Source of the DNA: Rhizobium tropici CIAT 899
GTDB lineage: Bacteria; Pseudomonadota; Alphaproteobacteria; Rhizobiales; Rhizobiaceae
Reading direction: 5' to 3'
NCBI RefSeq assembly: GCF_000330885.1
Contig: NC_020062.1
Span: forward strand, 442,374 to 506,373
Length of the DNA: 64,000 nt
How positions within the stretch are numbered: position 1 is the first letter of the stretch; each line of letters starts with the position of its first letter. The position numbers were made by a program, and so were the translations under genes. Below, in pieces: positions 54,353-63,170 of this stretch. Below the pieces are notes generated by a model. That model was not told where the DNA came from, made no database searches, and saw nothing but the letters and a program-made list of their open reading frames with translations.

Positions 54353-55653
54353 CCCTGGAAGCGCCGCAGAAAGTTCTTCTGGTCGAGGATGACGGCCCCT
54401 TCAATGCCGCACTTACGGATTCCTTCGCCATAGCGGGCTTCGACGTGGAGACGCATGGTGACGGGCAATCGGCGCTGGCAAGCCTTGCAACCGCATTGCC
54501 CGGTGTGATCGTGAGCGATATCCGCCTGCCGCGCATCGACGGGCACGATCTTCTGGAAGCCGTGCTGGCGCGCGATCCGGACTTGCCGGTTATCCTGATG
54601 ACTGGCCACGGCGATATCGCCATGGCTGTCGGGGCGTTGAAACAGGGCGCCTATGATTTTATTGCCAAGCCCTTTGCCACCGATCATCTGATCGCATCGG
54701 TGCGCCGGGCGCTGGAAACGCGCCGCCTGGTGCTGGAAAACCGGCGTTTGCGGCGGGCGGCTGCCGAGGCGGAGGATGCATCGCCGCTTCTCGGCCAGAC
54801 GACGGTTATGGCACGGTTGCGCGAAACGATCCGCCAGGTCGCAAATGCCGACGTGGATGTTCTGATCGAAGGCGAAACGGGGACCGGCAAGGAACTCGTG
54901 GCCCGGCTCATCCACCGCTGGAGCAGGCGGCGTGCCCGCAGTTTCGTCGCGGTCGATTGTGCCGCCTTGCCGGACGCGATCGCCGACGAGGCTCTGTTCG
55001 GAAACCGCGTTCGGCGCGGACGCATTGCCGAGGCCGATCGCGGCACGCTGTTTCTCGATGAGATCGACAGCATGTCGCCCATGCTGCAGGGACGGCTTCT
55101 GCGCGTCGCCGAGGAACGCGAGCTGCCTTCGGCAAGCGGCGAGCCGACCCCTGTCGATCTCCGTATTGTCGCTGCCACCAAAAGCGATCTGCATGCTGCC
55201 GTCGCCGATGGCCGTTTTCGGGCCGATCTGCTCTATCGGCTGGAAACCGTGAGAATCCGCATTCCGCCGTTGCGGGAGCGCCGCGCCGATATCGGCCTGT
55301 TGTTCAGCGCCTTCCTCGACGAGGCCGCCCGCCTGCACGGCGTGCCGCGCCCTCCCATCGATGCCGCGATGGAGGCACGGTTTCTGACGCACGATTGGCC
55401 GGGCAATGTCCGGGAGCTGCGTAACTATGCGACCCAAGCGGCGCTAGGCCTCTCCTCCGTTCGCAGTCAGCCTGCGCTGGAGCTTGGCCTCTCCGAGCAG
55501 ATGGATCATTTCGAGGCAAACATTCTCCGGGCCACGCTGGAACGTTTCGAAGGAGATATTGCCGAAGTCGCGCAGGCGCTCAGACTGCCGCGCCGCAGCC
55601 TCTATGCACGCCTGCAGCGCCACGGCATCAATCCGTCCGCTTATCGCAAGTAA
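54349..55653 (+). CDS. DctD-like response regulator lacking the GAFTGA loop
   Basis: 434 residues: receiver (about 8-120; phospho-acceptor D57 in SDIRLP, K107), AAA+ domain (about 145-370; Walker A GETGTGKE 175-182, Walker B GTLFLDEID 232-240, arginine-finger region RADLLYRL), FIS-type HTH at the C-terminus (IAEVAQALRLPRRSLYARLQ). In place of the usual FGxxxGAFTGAxxxxxG segment it reads DEALFGNRVRRGRIAEADRG (213-232), so the L1 loop that contacts sigma54 is missing in frame. It may activate with sigma70, as known for GAFTGA-less relatives such as Rhodobacter NtrC, or act as a repressor. Confidence 0.9.
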   Translation: MTLEAPQKVLLVEDDGPFNAALTDSFAIAGFDVETHGDGQSALASLATALPGVIVSDIRLPRIDGHDLLEAVLARDPDLPVILMTGHGDIAMAVGALKQGAYDFIAKPFATDHLIASVRRALETRRLVLENRRLRRAAAEAEDASPLLGQTTVMARLRETIRQVANADVDVLIEGETGTGKELVARLIHRWSRRRARSFVAVDCAALPDAIADEALFGNRVRRGRIAEADRGTLFLDEIDSMSPMLQGRLLRVAEERELPSASGEPTPVDLRIVAATKSDLHAAVADGRFRADLLYRLETVRIRIPPLRERRADIGLLFSAFLDEAARLHGVPRPPIDAAMEARFLTHDWPGNVRELRNYATQAALGLSSVRSQPALELGLSEQMDHFEANILRATLERFEGDIAEVAQALRLPRRSLYARLQRHGINPSAYRK

Positions 55654-55695
55654 GTTAGCTTGCGCACCGATGGTTGCCGGCCGCTTCCGGGCCGT

Positions 55696-56064
55696 TCAAG
55701 GCGCTATGGTGAAACTGTAGCTCCCGTTGGTCTTGTGGCCATCCGTGGAGAGCACGTGCCATTCGACCGTGTACTTCCCCGGCGCAAGCTTGTCGGCTAC
55801 CGGCACCATGAGCGTGGTGCCGCTATTCATCAGCATGGCCTCACCGGTCTTGGCGGTTGCCTTGTCGGGCCCGGTTATCTTAACGCCGCTGAATTTCACA
55901 TTGAGACTTTCGGAGAAGGTCAAGTCGAGCTCCGACGGGGCGCTCTTGACCGTGCCGTCGGCCGCCGGAACGGCGGATTTCAGATGGGCATGTGCCATAG
56001 CCTGGCCGGCAAGGGCGATACTGATTGCAGTTGCAGCGAGAAGCAGTTTCTTGATAGGGGGCAT
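55696..56064 (-). CDS. copC: Periplasmic copper-binding protein CopC
   Basis: 122 residues. Signal peptide (LLLAATAISIALAGQAMA), then mature HAHLKSAVPAADGTVKSAP with the N-terminal copper-binding histidine, LTFSESLNVKFSGVKI and the C-terminal YTVEWHVLSTDGHKTNGSYS (second histidine ligand near the end). CopC carries copper in the periplasm. It is the last gene of a leftward copper-handling operon (DUF2946, PepSY, PCuAC, SCO1, CopC) and has no attached CopD domain. Confidence 0.92.
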   Translation of the reverse strand: MPPIKKLLLAATAISIALAGQAMAHAHLKSAVPAADGTVKSAPSELDLTFSESLNVKFSGVKITGPDKATAKTGEAMLMNSGTTLMVPVADKLAPGKYTVEWHVLSTDGHKTNGSYSFTIAP

Positions 56065-56190
56065 TTGATTTCCTTATCATGTTGGTGATCCGGGAAGGCC
56101 CGCGGATCGCGTGATGGCGATCGGTCGATCACCGATATCCGTTGCCGCAAGGGCGGACGGAATTCCCATTCCCGGAGCCGCACCTCGGAA

Positions 56191-56787
56191 TTAATCCTGC
56201 TGCAGCAGATTTCGGATCTTCTGCAGGGCGACGTCGGTATTTTCCTGGTAGGCGATCGTACCTTTGAGATTGCCGTCGGCATCGACGAGCAGCACGGACG
56301 CCGTGTGATCCATGGTGTATCCGCCGTCCGGGCTGGGCACTTTCCTGGCATAGATGCGCCAGCCTTTGATCGCCTTCTGCATCTCACCGGGATCGCCCGT
56401 GATGCCGATAATCCGGTCGGTGAAATTGCCGGTGTAGCTGTGCATGATCTCCGGCGTGTCCCGTTCCGGATCGACGGTGAAGAAATAGACCTTCAATCCG
56501 TCGGCCTGAGTTCCTAGCGTCTTGAGCCAGCCGGCCATGTCATAAAGCGTTGTCGGGCAGACGTCAGGGCAATGCGTATAGCCGAAATAGACGAGCGAGG
56601 GATGGCCCGACAGGGCCTTTTCGGTGATGGGTTCACCGCGATCGTCTGTCAGCGTGAAGGTTGCGCCGACGTTGCCGGCGGCCCGGACCTTGGGTGCCAT
56701 CAGGAAGGTTGCGTAGCCGATGGCACCAGCGCCGACGACAAGCGTCAGGGCGACGGCCGTTGCCGCAAAGCGTCGTCTATTTGACAT
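56191..56787 (-). CDS. SCO1/SenC family copper chaperone
   Basis: 198 residues. One N-terminal membrane anchor (TAVALTLVVGAGAIGYATFL), then the thioredoxin fold with the copper-binding motif HCPDVCPTTLYDM (CxxxC) and the distal histidine in TMDHTASVLLVDADG. SCO proteins deliver copper to the CuA site of cytochrome c oxidase. The start overlaps the end of the PCuAC gene by 11 bp, and CopC follows, so copper loading proteins are co-expressed. Confidence 0.93.
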   Translation of the reverse strand: MSNRRRFAATAVALTLVVGAGAIGYATFLMAPKVRAAGNVGATFTLTDDRGEPITEKALSGHPSLVYFGYTHCPDVCPTTLYDMAGWLKTLGTQADGLKVYFFTVDPERDTPEIMHSYTGNFTDRIIGITGDPGEMQKAIKGWRIYARKVPSPDGGYTMDHTASVLLVDADGNLKGTIAYQENTDVALQKIRNLLQQD

Positions 56788-57256
56788 GGGATGCCTCCTT
56801 GTTTGCCGCGATCGATCCGACGGGGAAATCGACTTCGGCCGTACCGGCTTTTTCGAATTTGAGCGATGTCCTCACCGTCTGGCCCTGAAGGAAGGGCGCG
56901 GCGACCTTCATGAACATGAGGTGGTAGCCGCCGGGTTTGAGTTCGATGGTTTTGCCAGCCGGTATTGCTAGGCCGCCGGCAAGCTCGCGCATGATCATCA
57001 CGTCGTTGTCCATCTTCATCTCGTGAATCTGGACCGTTGCGGCGCGCGGTGAGCTCGCAGCCACCAGCCGGTCGTCGGTGCCTCCCGTATTCGTGATGGT
57101 CATGTAACCACCACCGACGGGAGCTCCCGGCACCATGGCGCGAACATAGGGTGCGGAAATGGTGAGGTTGCCGATTTTGACATCGTCGGCGGAAGCGAGA
57201 GAGGAAGACAGGAATGCCAGCCCGAAAGCGGCAAGGGCAAAAATCGGTTTCAGCAT
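56777..57256 (-). CDS. PCuAC-type periplasmic copper chaperone
   Basis: 159 residues. Signal peptide ending ASA, then ISAPYVRAMVPGAPVGGGYM and the family copper site H-x-M...H-x-M: IHEMKMDNDVMIMRE and YHLMFMKVAAPFLQG. PCuAC passes Cu(I) to SCO1 and CuA of the oxidase; it is encoded next to SCO1 here, as in many bacteria. Its stop lies inside the SCO1 gene start. Confidence 0.93.
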   Translation of the reverse strand: MLKPIFALAAFGLAFLSSSLASADDVKIGNLTISAPYVRAMVPGAPVGGGYMTITNTGGTDDRLVAASSPRAATVQIHEMKMDNDVMIMRELAGGLAIPAGKTIELKPGGYHLMFMKVAAPFLQGQTVRTSLKFEKAGTAEVDFPVGSIAANKEASHVK

Positions 57257-57319
57257 GATCGATATCCTTGATCCGGAAGAGGAGCAGGCGGGCGAAGCCT
57301 CTGGCTCCGCCTCACCTCG

Positions 57320-58690
57320 TCAGGAGAAGAAGCGCCGGAGAGGCGGTACGAAGCGAACCAGGAGCTGGTCGAGGAGCAACATCGCGACGATGGCGGCACC
57401 CGTCAGCGGGAAAGCCATGCCGAAGACGATGGCAATGAGCCAGAGGCCGACATAGACAGACTTCTGCGGCGGCATCGGCGGCACACCGAGACGACCCGAT
57501 GGCCGGCGCTTCCACCACATGGTCGCTGCCGTCACGCAGCAAAGAATGATGGCGAGACACGCGGCCAGCATCAGCAGCTGGTTGAAGAGGCCCCATTCCT
57601 GCCCCTGATGGACATTGATGCCCCATTCGATTGCCTTGCCGAGCGCCGGATACTGCTCGTAGGAAATATCGACGAGCGGCTTGCCGGAATATTGGTCGAT
57701 ATGAACGGTTCGTTCCTTGCCGAGGTCGCCGAAGTAGTGGCTTGCCGTATAAACGCCCTTCTTGTCCGAGGGGATCGCAAGATCGGCGCCGGCGATCATG
57801 CCGAGCCCATGCATGACGTCGACGGCCTTATCGAGACCGATCGGCTTGGCCGATTGCGCCGCGATATCGGAGAGCGGAACGGGCGCGTTCTCGACGACCC
57901 AGCCGGGCCGGCTGACGATATCCTGTGTGACCTTTGTCGATTTCGGAACGTCGTCCCAGACTGCTGCCGGCGTGCCGAGATTGTTTGCGGTCAGCCAGGC
58001 GTTGACGTTGGCGCCCCAGTAGCCGGACCACGGCATGCCGCTGAAGGCGAGAAAGAAGATCAGGATGCCGGCAAGCGCTCCCGTCACGGCATGCAGGTCG
58101 CGCCAGAAGACGCGGCGTGATGGGGTGCCGCGAATGGTGAGCACGCCGCCCGTCTGCTGGCGCGGCCACCACAGATAGATGCCCGTCACGACGAGCACGA
58201 GGGCAAAGCCCGCGACGATCTCGATGAGGCGATTGGTCCATTTGCCGAAATATTCGAGGCTGTGAATGCGCTTGACGACCCAGCCGAATTCCTGCTTCGA
58301 ACCCACCGACCCCAGGATGCTGCCGTCATAAGGATTGACGTAGACGATCGTCGATTGTCCATCCTTGGACAGCGTTATCCAGGCCGAGCGGTTCGGAGCC
58401 GACGCTTCATGATAGGAGGTTGTGCGGGCGCCCGGAAAGGCCGAGAGCGCCGCGTCGGCGATCTGCTGCGGCCGCAGCATGGTGCCGGCCTCGGTGACGA
58501 GATAGCGATGCGAGTAGAAGGTATCGGCAATCTGGTCCTTGAATAGATACAACGAACCGGTGATCGCCAGATTGAGCATGAAAGGGATGACGAGCAGGCC
58601 AGCGAAAAAATGCCAGCGCCAGATCGCGCGATAGAGCGAGATATTGTGGGTCGCTGCGGCTGCAGGCTCTGCAGCGGTAAAGGCAGACAT
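57320..58690 (-). CDS. PepSY-associated TM protein (PiuB-like)
   Basis: 456 residues from the ATG at 58690, chosen because GGAGG lies seven bases upstream; the frame is open to 58894. First helix FFAGLLVIPFMLNLAITGSLY followed by a PepSY-like periplasmic domain (DAALSAFPGARTTSYHEA) and three more helices including VVTGIYLWWPR and ILIFFLAFSGMPWSGYWG. Such proteins link to heme or metal uptake and reduction at the inner membrane. Its place in a copper operon suggests copper or heme handling. Confidence 0.85.
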   Translation of the reverse strand: MSAFTAAEPAAAATHNISLYRAIWRWHFFAGLLVIPFMLNLAITGSLYLFKDQIADTFYSHRYLVTEAGTMLRPQQIADAALSAFPGARTTSYHEASAPNRSAWITLSKDGQSTIVYVNPYDGSILGSVGSKQEFGWVVKRIHSLEYFGKWTNRLIEIVAGFALVLVVTGIYLWWPRQQTGGVLTIRGTPSRRVFWRDLHAVTGALAGILIFFLAFSGMPWSGYWGANVNAWLTANNLGTPAAVWDDVPKSTKVTQDIVSRPGWVVENAPVPLSDIAAQSAKPIGLDKAVDVMHGLGMIAGADLAIPSDKKGVYTASHYFGDLGKERTVHIDQYSGKPLVDISYEQYPALGKAIEWGINVHQGQEWGLFNQLLMLAACLAIILCCVTAATMWWKRRPSGRLGVPPMPPQKSVYVGLWLIAIVFGMAFPLTGAAIVAMLLLDQLLVRFVPPLRRFFS

Positions 58691-58918
58691 GAAATCCTCC
58701 GAAGATCGGCAGGCTGCCGCAAGGGGCGATCTGAGGAGGGGTGCGGCGAGATGGTTCGCCGTTTGGCGTGAGCCTGCTTTCCCTGGGCAGCCGACCAATC
58801 GGCCTGCTTCGTTCGGCAAGATGCAGCTGTGAACACCAATCCTCAGATGTCGCGACGTCATGGTCGCGCAAGCGGCAGCATTGACGGCGGGCATCGCGAC
58901 GAAAGCCGCAATGCCGGT

Positions 58919-59323
58919 TCAGCCAACGATGTCGGGGAGGGGTGGTGCTCTCGGGCCTGTATTCGGCGGATAAAGTTGGCGGTGGAACACCTCCGATCTT
59001 GCGACGACGGTCTCTCCGCGCGGGGAGGCGAGGCGCTCACAAATGTCGGTCGGAGGCGCGGGCAGCATCGCGGCGGACGCAATCCGGCATGCTTCGCATC
59101 CGGGTGCGTAGGCTTTCCCATGCACCTTGCCATCGGCATCCTTATAGGTGATGCAGAGGATGGGCAGCGATCCGTCCGGCAGCCTGTATTGGGCGAGCTC
59201 GATCGGGGATATATCGTCGGCAGTTGCGACGATCGGTTGATGGGCGAAGCCGACGAGCAACAGCGCGACGGCGCAAAGAATGCGCGCGCTCCACTGAAAT
59301 CTTCGCGAAATCGTCTTCCGCAT
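58919..59323 (-). CDS. DUF2946-like exported protein
   Basis: 134 residues from the ATG at 59323 (GGTGGGGAC upstream); a start at 59365 would add 14 residues before the signal sequence. Signal-like helix ILCAVALLLVGFAHQ, then IELAQYRLPDGSLPILCITYKD and CEACRIASAAMLP, with a C-x2-C that could bind metal. The family is of unknown function but is often adjacent to PepSY and copper genes. First gene of the leftward copper operon. Confidence 0.7.
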   Translation of the reverse strand: MRKTISRRFQWSARILCAVALLLVGFAHQPIVATADDISPIELAQYRLPDGSLPILCITYKDADGKVHGKAYAPGCEACRIASAAMLPAPPTDICERLASPRGETVVARSEVFHRQLYPPNTGPRAPPLPDIVG

Positions 59324-59527
59324 GCTTGTCCCCACCACCGCATTCGCGGATAAGGTTTCAGTCATAGGGCAGGCCTATCGCAAGCGCAATGCGTCAATTC
59401 GTGCCGCGCTGCCGTTCGATGAGGGGCATATAAACTATTTTTAGAGATCGCATGGTATCTCGTAGGGACTTCGACCATGCCGCCGCCGCTCATCCGTTGC
59501 GACGCGTTGCGAAGACTGGGAATAGCC

Positions 59528-60622
59528 ATGGAAATCGAAACACATTTGATCTCGCTAATACGTGTCCTCGGCCAGGTGGCGATTATTGTTTATGCCTATT
59601 CCTGGGTCATCCGTATCGTCGAGCGCGGCGCTTTGAAATCCGTGGCCGTCGGGTTGTTGTTCGGGCTGGTCGGCATCCTATCCATGGGCGATCCCATCCA
59701 ATGGATGCCAGGTGTGATCCAGGATGGCCGGTCGATCCTCCTTGTTCTTACGCCGATCTATGGCGGCCTTTTGGGAACCATTGTCGCCGCGGTTATGATG
59801 GCCCTGTTTCGGTACATGGTGGGCGGCATGGGCGCCGTGGTCGGCGTGGCCGGCATCATAATCGTTGCGACCGCGGGCTATGCGCTCAGTCTGCTGCCGC
59901 GGCAATGGACCGGTACGGGCTGGAGGCGGTCGGCTCTGTTCGGTCTGGCGACCTGTTCATCCATTGTGGTTGTCTTCCTTTTTCCGTGGGCGGTTGCGCG
60001 CGCCCTTCTTATCTCGGCGACACTTCCGGTGACGATCGTCAATATCCTCGGTGTCATGTTGTTGTCGGATCTCTTGCAGCGGGAGCAATATCGCATTGGC
60101 ATCCAGCGCGCGCTGGAGAATGAAGCGAGCCTCGATCCGCTGACAAGGCTTCCCAACCGCCGGGTGCTGCAGCGCGAAGGCGATCGATGCAGCAAGGAGG
60201 CGGGTATGCGGCGTATCCCCTTCTCGATTATCATGCTCGATATCGATCACTTCAAGAAGATCAACGATAGCTGGGGCCATTCCTTCGGTGACACCGTTCT
60301 GGCGCGGTTGGCCGATGTCATCAGGCAAACCGTCCGTAAGACCGATATTGCCGCCCGTTATGGCGGCGAGGAGATCGTCGTGCTGCTGCCCAACACCGAT
60401 ACGCGAGCCGCCGCCGCCGTGGCGGAGAAAATTCGCAAGGATATCGAGGACACGACCTTGATGTTCGAGCAGGAGGCCGTCCACGTCACGGTCAGCATCG
60501 GCATCGCCTGCTCTCTGGAACCGACGACGGATTTCAAACATGTGCTTGAGGCCGCCGACAAGGCGCTCTATCGGGCGAAGGCAGGCGGGAGAAATCGCGT
60601 GGAACTGGCAGAGGCCGTATAG
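59528..60622 (+). CDS. Membrane diguanylate cyclase with 5TMR-LYT (LytS-like) sensor
   Basis: 364 residues from the ATG at 59528. About five to six hydrophobic helices in the first 185 residues with the LytS-type sensor pattern LTPIYGGLLGTIVAAVMMAL. A GGDEF domain follows: LTRLPNRRVL, LDIDHFKKINDSWGHSFGD and the active site RYGGEEI (279-283). An allosteric I-site R-x-x-D (RKTD, 270-273) lies five residues before it. It should make cyclic di-GMP and be feedback-inhibited. It is a single-gene unit upstream of the cobalamin riboswitch. In a locus-rich EPS strain it may tune polysaccharide output (inference). Confidence 0.92.
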   Translation: MEIETHLISLIRVLGQVAIIVYAYSWVIRIVERGALKSVAVGLLFGLVGILSMGDPIQWMPGVIQDGRSILLVLTPIYGGLLGTIVAAVMMALFRYMVGGMGAVVGVAGIIIVATAGYALSLLPRQWTGTGWRRSALFGLATCSSIVVVFLFPWAVARALLISATLPVTIVNILGVMLLSDLLQREQYRIGIQRALENEASLDPLTRLPNRRVLQREGDRCSKEAGMRRIPFSIIMLDIDHFKKINDSWGHSFGDTVLARLADVIRQTVRKTDIAARYGGEEIVVLLPNTDTRAAAAVAEKIRKDIEDTTLMFEQEAVHVTVSIGIACSLEPTTDFKHVLEAADKALYRAKAGGRNRVELAEAV

Positions 60623-60704
60623 GCTCGACGCCTTTCAATAGCCACGACCTGCTCTTTCTCATTTCTCGTCCTTGACGGAAAGGGGCAGTCCGGAATAACT
60701 GGGC

Positions 60705-60937
60705 GTGACGGTTCCCCAAGGAAGACTCCGCGGGGATTAATAGGGAACACGGTGAGGATGACCCAAGCGGGACCTAGACCGTGGCTGCCCCCGCAACTGT
60801 AAGCGGATTGCCGATCATCCGGGAATGACCAGCCTGCTGGTTCCTTCCTGAGGCTTTGAGCCGCGCCACTGCAAGCATGCTTGCGGGAAGGCCGATGATC
60901 GTCACAGATCCGCAAGCCAGGAGACCTGCCGTCGATC
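60705..60937 (+). promoter_or_regulatory. Cobalamin (AdoCbl) riboswitch
   Basis: The consensus core is plain: GGGAACACGGTGAGGAT, GTGGCTGCCCCCGCAACTG, TAAGCGGATTG and the B12 box GCCAGGAGACCTGCCG at the 3' end. The peripheral arm GCATGCTTGCGGGAAGG is also present. It lies upstream of the small ORF and BtuFCD-like genes and would turn them off when cobalamin is plentiful. About 175 bp separate the B12 box from the binding-protein start. Confidence 0.94.
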
Positions 60938-60980
60938 ACGATCCAATCAGCCGGGCGGGGATGCCCGGAAAGGACAGAGA

Positions 60981-61076
60981 ATGATTGACCTGCGCCTTCG
61001 ACATTATCCGACACCTATCGGCCTTGATTGGGATCTCCGCAGCCGGCGGCCGTCTTTCTCAGCGCGATCGCGCTGA
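60981..61076 (+). CDS. Possible leader ORF, 31 aa, between riboswitch and transporter
   Basis: ATG at 60981 with GGAAAGGACAGAG upstream, a good ribosome-binding site 45 bp after the B12 box. The translation is basic and Arg-rich (MIDLRLRHYPTPIGLD at its start) with no family resemblance. The last codons overlap a 16-bp perfect palindrome CAGCGCGATCGCGCTG (61060-61075). A translated leader could couple the riboswitch to transporter expression, or this may be a chance frame. Confidence 0.35.
   Translation: MIDLRLRHYPTPIGLDWDLRSRRPSFSARSR
61060..61075. promoter_or_regulatory. 16-bp perfect palindrome before the BtuF-like gene
   Basis: CAGCGCGATCGCGCTG; as RNA it makes a 6-bp GC stem with a GATC loop, 37 nt before the binding-protein ATG. 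No T-run follows, so it is not a standard terminator. It may be part of the riboswitch expression platform. Confidence 0.4.
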
Positions 61077-61112
61077 CGCCGCCCCGTTTCCTTAATCCTA
61101 TCGAGATCTTTC

Positions 61113-62129
61113 ATGCGCCATTTTTTGACGACCATTGCATTTGCATTTGGGCTGATTAGTTTTGCTGGCTCCGGCTTTGCCGCTACCCAATATCCTCTCA
61201 CCATCGATAATTGCGGTCAGAAGGTCACTTTTGAAAAGGCTCCGGCCAAGATCGTTTCGATCGGACAGGGCATGACCGAAATTCTCTTTTCGCTCGGCCT
61301 TGCCGACAAGATTGCCGGAACGGCGGTCTGGGTCGGCCCGGTTCTGCCGCAATATGCCGAGGCGAACAGCAAGATCCCGCGGCTTGCCGATAACGATCCA
61401 AGCTTCGAATCCGTCGTTGGCAAAGCCCCGGATCTCGTCGCCGCCGAATTCGAGTGGCATGTCGGCGCGCAGGGTTCCGTCGGCAAGCGCCAGCAATTTT
61501 CGGAGCTCGGGATCAATACCTATGTTGCTCCGGCCGATTGTGTCGCCAAGGTCAATACCGATGGCGGCGATGGTGTGCGCAAGGAGCTTTTCACGATGGA
61601 TCTGGTCTACCAGGAAATCGCCGAGCTCTCGCAGATCTTCGACGTTAGGGATCGCGGCGATGCCCTGATCGCGGATCTGAAAAAGCGCGAGGCGGATGCA
61701 GTCGCTTCGATTGCCGCTGCCAAGGCCAAGGATCTTCCGATCGTGTTCTGGTTCTCCAGCAAGGAAGTCAATGGCGATGCCTATATCGCCGGCAAGAACA
61801 GCGCGCCGGCCTATGTCCTGAAGACGCTCGGCGCCAGAAACGTGGTGACGACGGAAGAAGAATGGCCGATGGTCGGTTGGGAAACCATTTCGCAGGCCAA
61901 CCCGGCCGTGATCGTCATAGCCACCATGGACCGCCGCCGTTATGCGGCCGACGATCCGAAGGTCAAGGTCGATTTCCTCGAAAAAGATCCAGTCACCAGC
62001 CAGCTCGACGCCGTTAAGAACAAGCATTTCGTCATGATGGATGCGCAATCGATGAACCCGACCATCCGCACCATCGACGGCATTGAAGTATTGGCCAAGG
62101 GCATCAAGTCTTTCGGCCTGGCGCAGTAA
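61113..62129 (+). CDS. ABC transporter substrate-binding protein, cobalamin/iron-siderophore class (BtuF-like)
   Basis: 338 residues. Signal peptide (TTIAFAFGLISFAGSGFA), then VTFEKAPAKIVSIGQGMTEILFSLGLADKIAGTAVW (split), the class III binding-protein N-lobe, and PDLVAAEFEWHVG. The C-lobe has AYVLKTLGARNVVTTEEEWP and MVGWETISQANPAVIVIAT. The riboswitch upstream makes cobalamin or a precursor the most likely ligand rather than iron. Next gene begins three bases after the stop. Confidence 0.88.
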   Translation: MRHFLTTIAFAFGLISFAGSGFAATQYPLTIDNCGQKVTFEKAPAKIVSIGQGMTEILFSLGLADKIAGTAVWVGPVLPQYAEANSKIPRLADNDPSFESVVGKAPDLVAAEFEWHVGAQGSVGKRQQFSELGINTYVAPADCVAKVNTDGGDGVRKELFTMDLVYQEIAELSQIFDVRDRGDALIADLKKREADAVASIAAAKAKDLPIVFWFSSKEVNGDAYIAGKNSAPAYVLKTLGARNVVTTEEEWPMVGWETISQANPAVIVIATMDRRRYAADDPKVKVDFLEKDPVTSQLDAVKNKHFVMMDAQSMNPTIRTIDGIEVLAKGIKSFGLAQ

Positions 62130-62132
62130 GAT

Positions 62133-63170
62133 ATGGGTCTCGTCGCAAAACGCAGGACATGGTGGGCGCTCTTGGCGCTCGCCATGGCTGCCGTCATTCT
62201 TCTGGCCTTCATGATCAGCCTCGCCGTATCGATCGGCGAGATTTCGATCCCGCTGTCGACCACAGTAAAGGCCGTCTCGAACCGGTTGTTCGGAACGAGC
62301 TTCGAACTCAGCCGGATCCATCAGGGGATCGTCTGGGATTATCGCCTGAGCCGCGCGCTCGTTGCTGCAAGCACCGGTGCGTCGCTTGCCTTGAGCGGGG
62401 TGGTGTTGCAGGCGTTGCTGCGCAATCCGCTCGCCGAACCCTTTGTGCTGGGCATTTCCGCCGGCGCCTCCACCGGGGCGGTCTGCATCATGATCCTCGG
62501 TCTTGGCTACGGCATTCTGGGCCTTTCCGGCGGCGCCTTCCTCGGCGCGGTTGCAGCCTTTCTTTTCGTCGGCCTGCTTGCCGCCGGGGTCGGCGGCACG
62601 AGCGAGCGCATCATTCTATGCGGCGTCGCCGGTTCGCAGCTTTTCAACGCGCTTACCTCCTATATCGTCACCACGTCGGCCAATGCGGAGCAGGCGAGGG
62701 GCGTCATGTTCTGGCTGCTCGGCTCCATGAGCGGTGTGCGCTGGCCGGACGTTTATCTTTCCGGGCCGGTCGCCATCATCGGCTTCGCCGTCTGCATGGC
62801 GCATGTCCGCGTGCTCGATGCCTTTATCTTCGGCACGGATGCTGCCGCATCGCTTGGCATTGCGGTCAAGCGCGCCCAAGTCGTTCTGCTTGGCGTGACG
62901 GCTTTCATGACGGCAGCGGTCGTCAGCATCGTCGGCTCCATCGGTTTCGTCGGGCTCGTCATTCCGCATGCGGCCCGCTTCGTCGTCGGGCCGAGCCATG
63001 ACCGGCTTTTGCCGGCAGCGGCTCTGGCCGGCGCCATCTTCATGGTCGCGGCCGATATCATCTCGCGGGTCATCGTTCCCCAGCAGATTTTGCCGATCGG
63101 CGTCGTCACGGCCTTGTTCGGGGCTCCGGCCTTCGCCCTCATTCTCTATCGAGCCCGGAGGACGGCATGA
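62133..63170 (+). CDS. ABC transporter permease, FecCD/BtuC family
   Basis: 345 residues with about ten membrane helices. Typical segments: LVAASTGASLALSGVVLQALLRNPLAEPF (split), VLGISAGASTGAV, and the C-terminal GFVGLVIPHAARFVVGPSHD and LPIGVVTALFGAPAF. Forms the homodimeric channel of the importer. Coupled to the ATPase gene by a four-base overlap. Confidence 0.94.
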   Translation: MGLVAKRRTWWALLALAMAAVILLAFMISLAVSIGEISIPLSTTVKAVSNRLFGTSFELSRIHQGIVWDYRLSRALVAASTGASLALSGVVLQALLRNPLAEPFVLGISAGASTGAVCIMILGLGYGILGLSGGAFLGAVAAFLFVGLLAAGVGGTSERIILCGVAGSQLFNALTSYIVTTSANAEQARGVMFWLLGSMSGVRWPDVYLSGPVAIIGFAVCMAHVRVLDAFIFGTDAAASLGIAVKRAQVVLLGVTAFMTAAVVSIVGSIGFVGLVIPHAARFVVGPSHDRLLPAAALAGAIFMVAADIISRVIVPQQILPIGVVTALFGAPAFALILYRARRTA

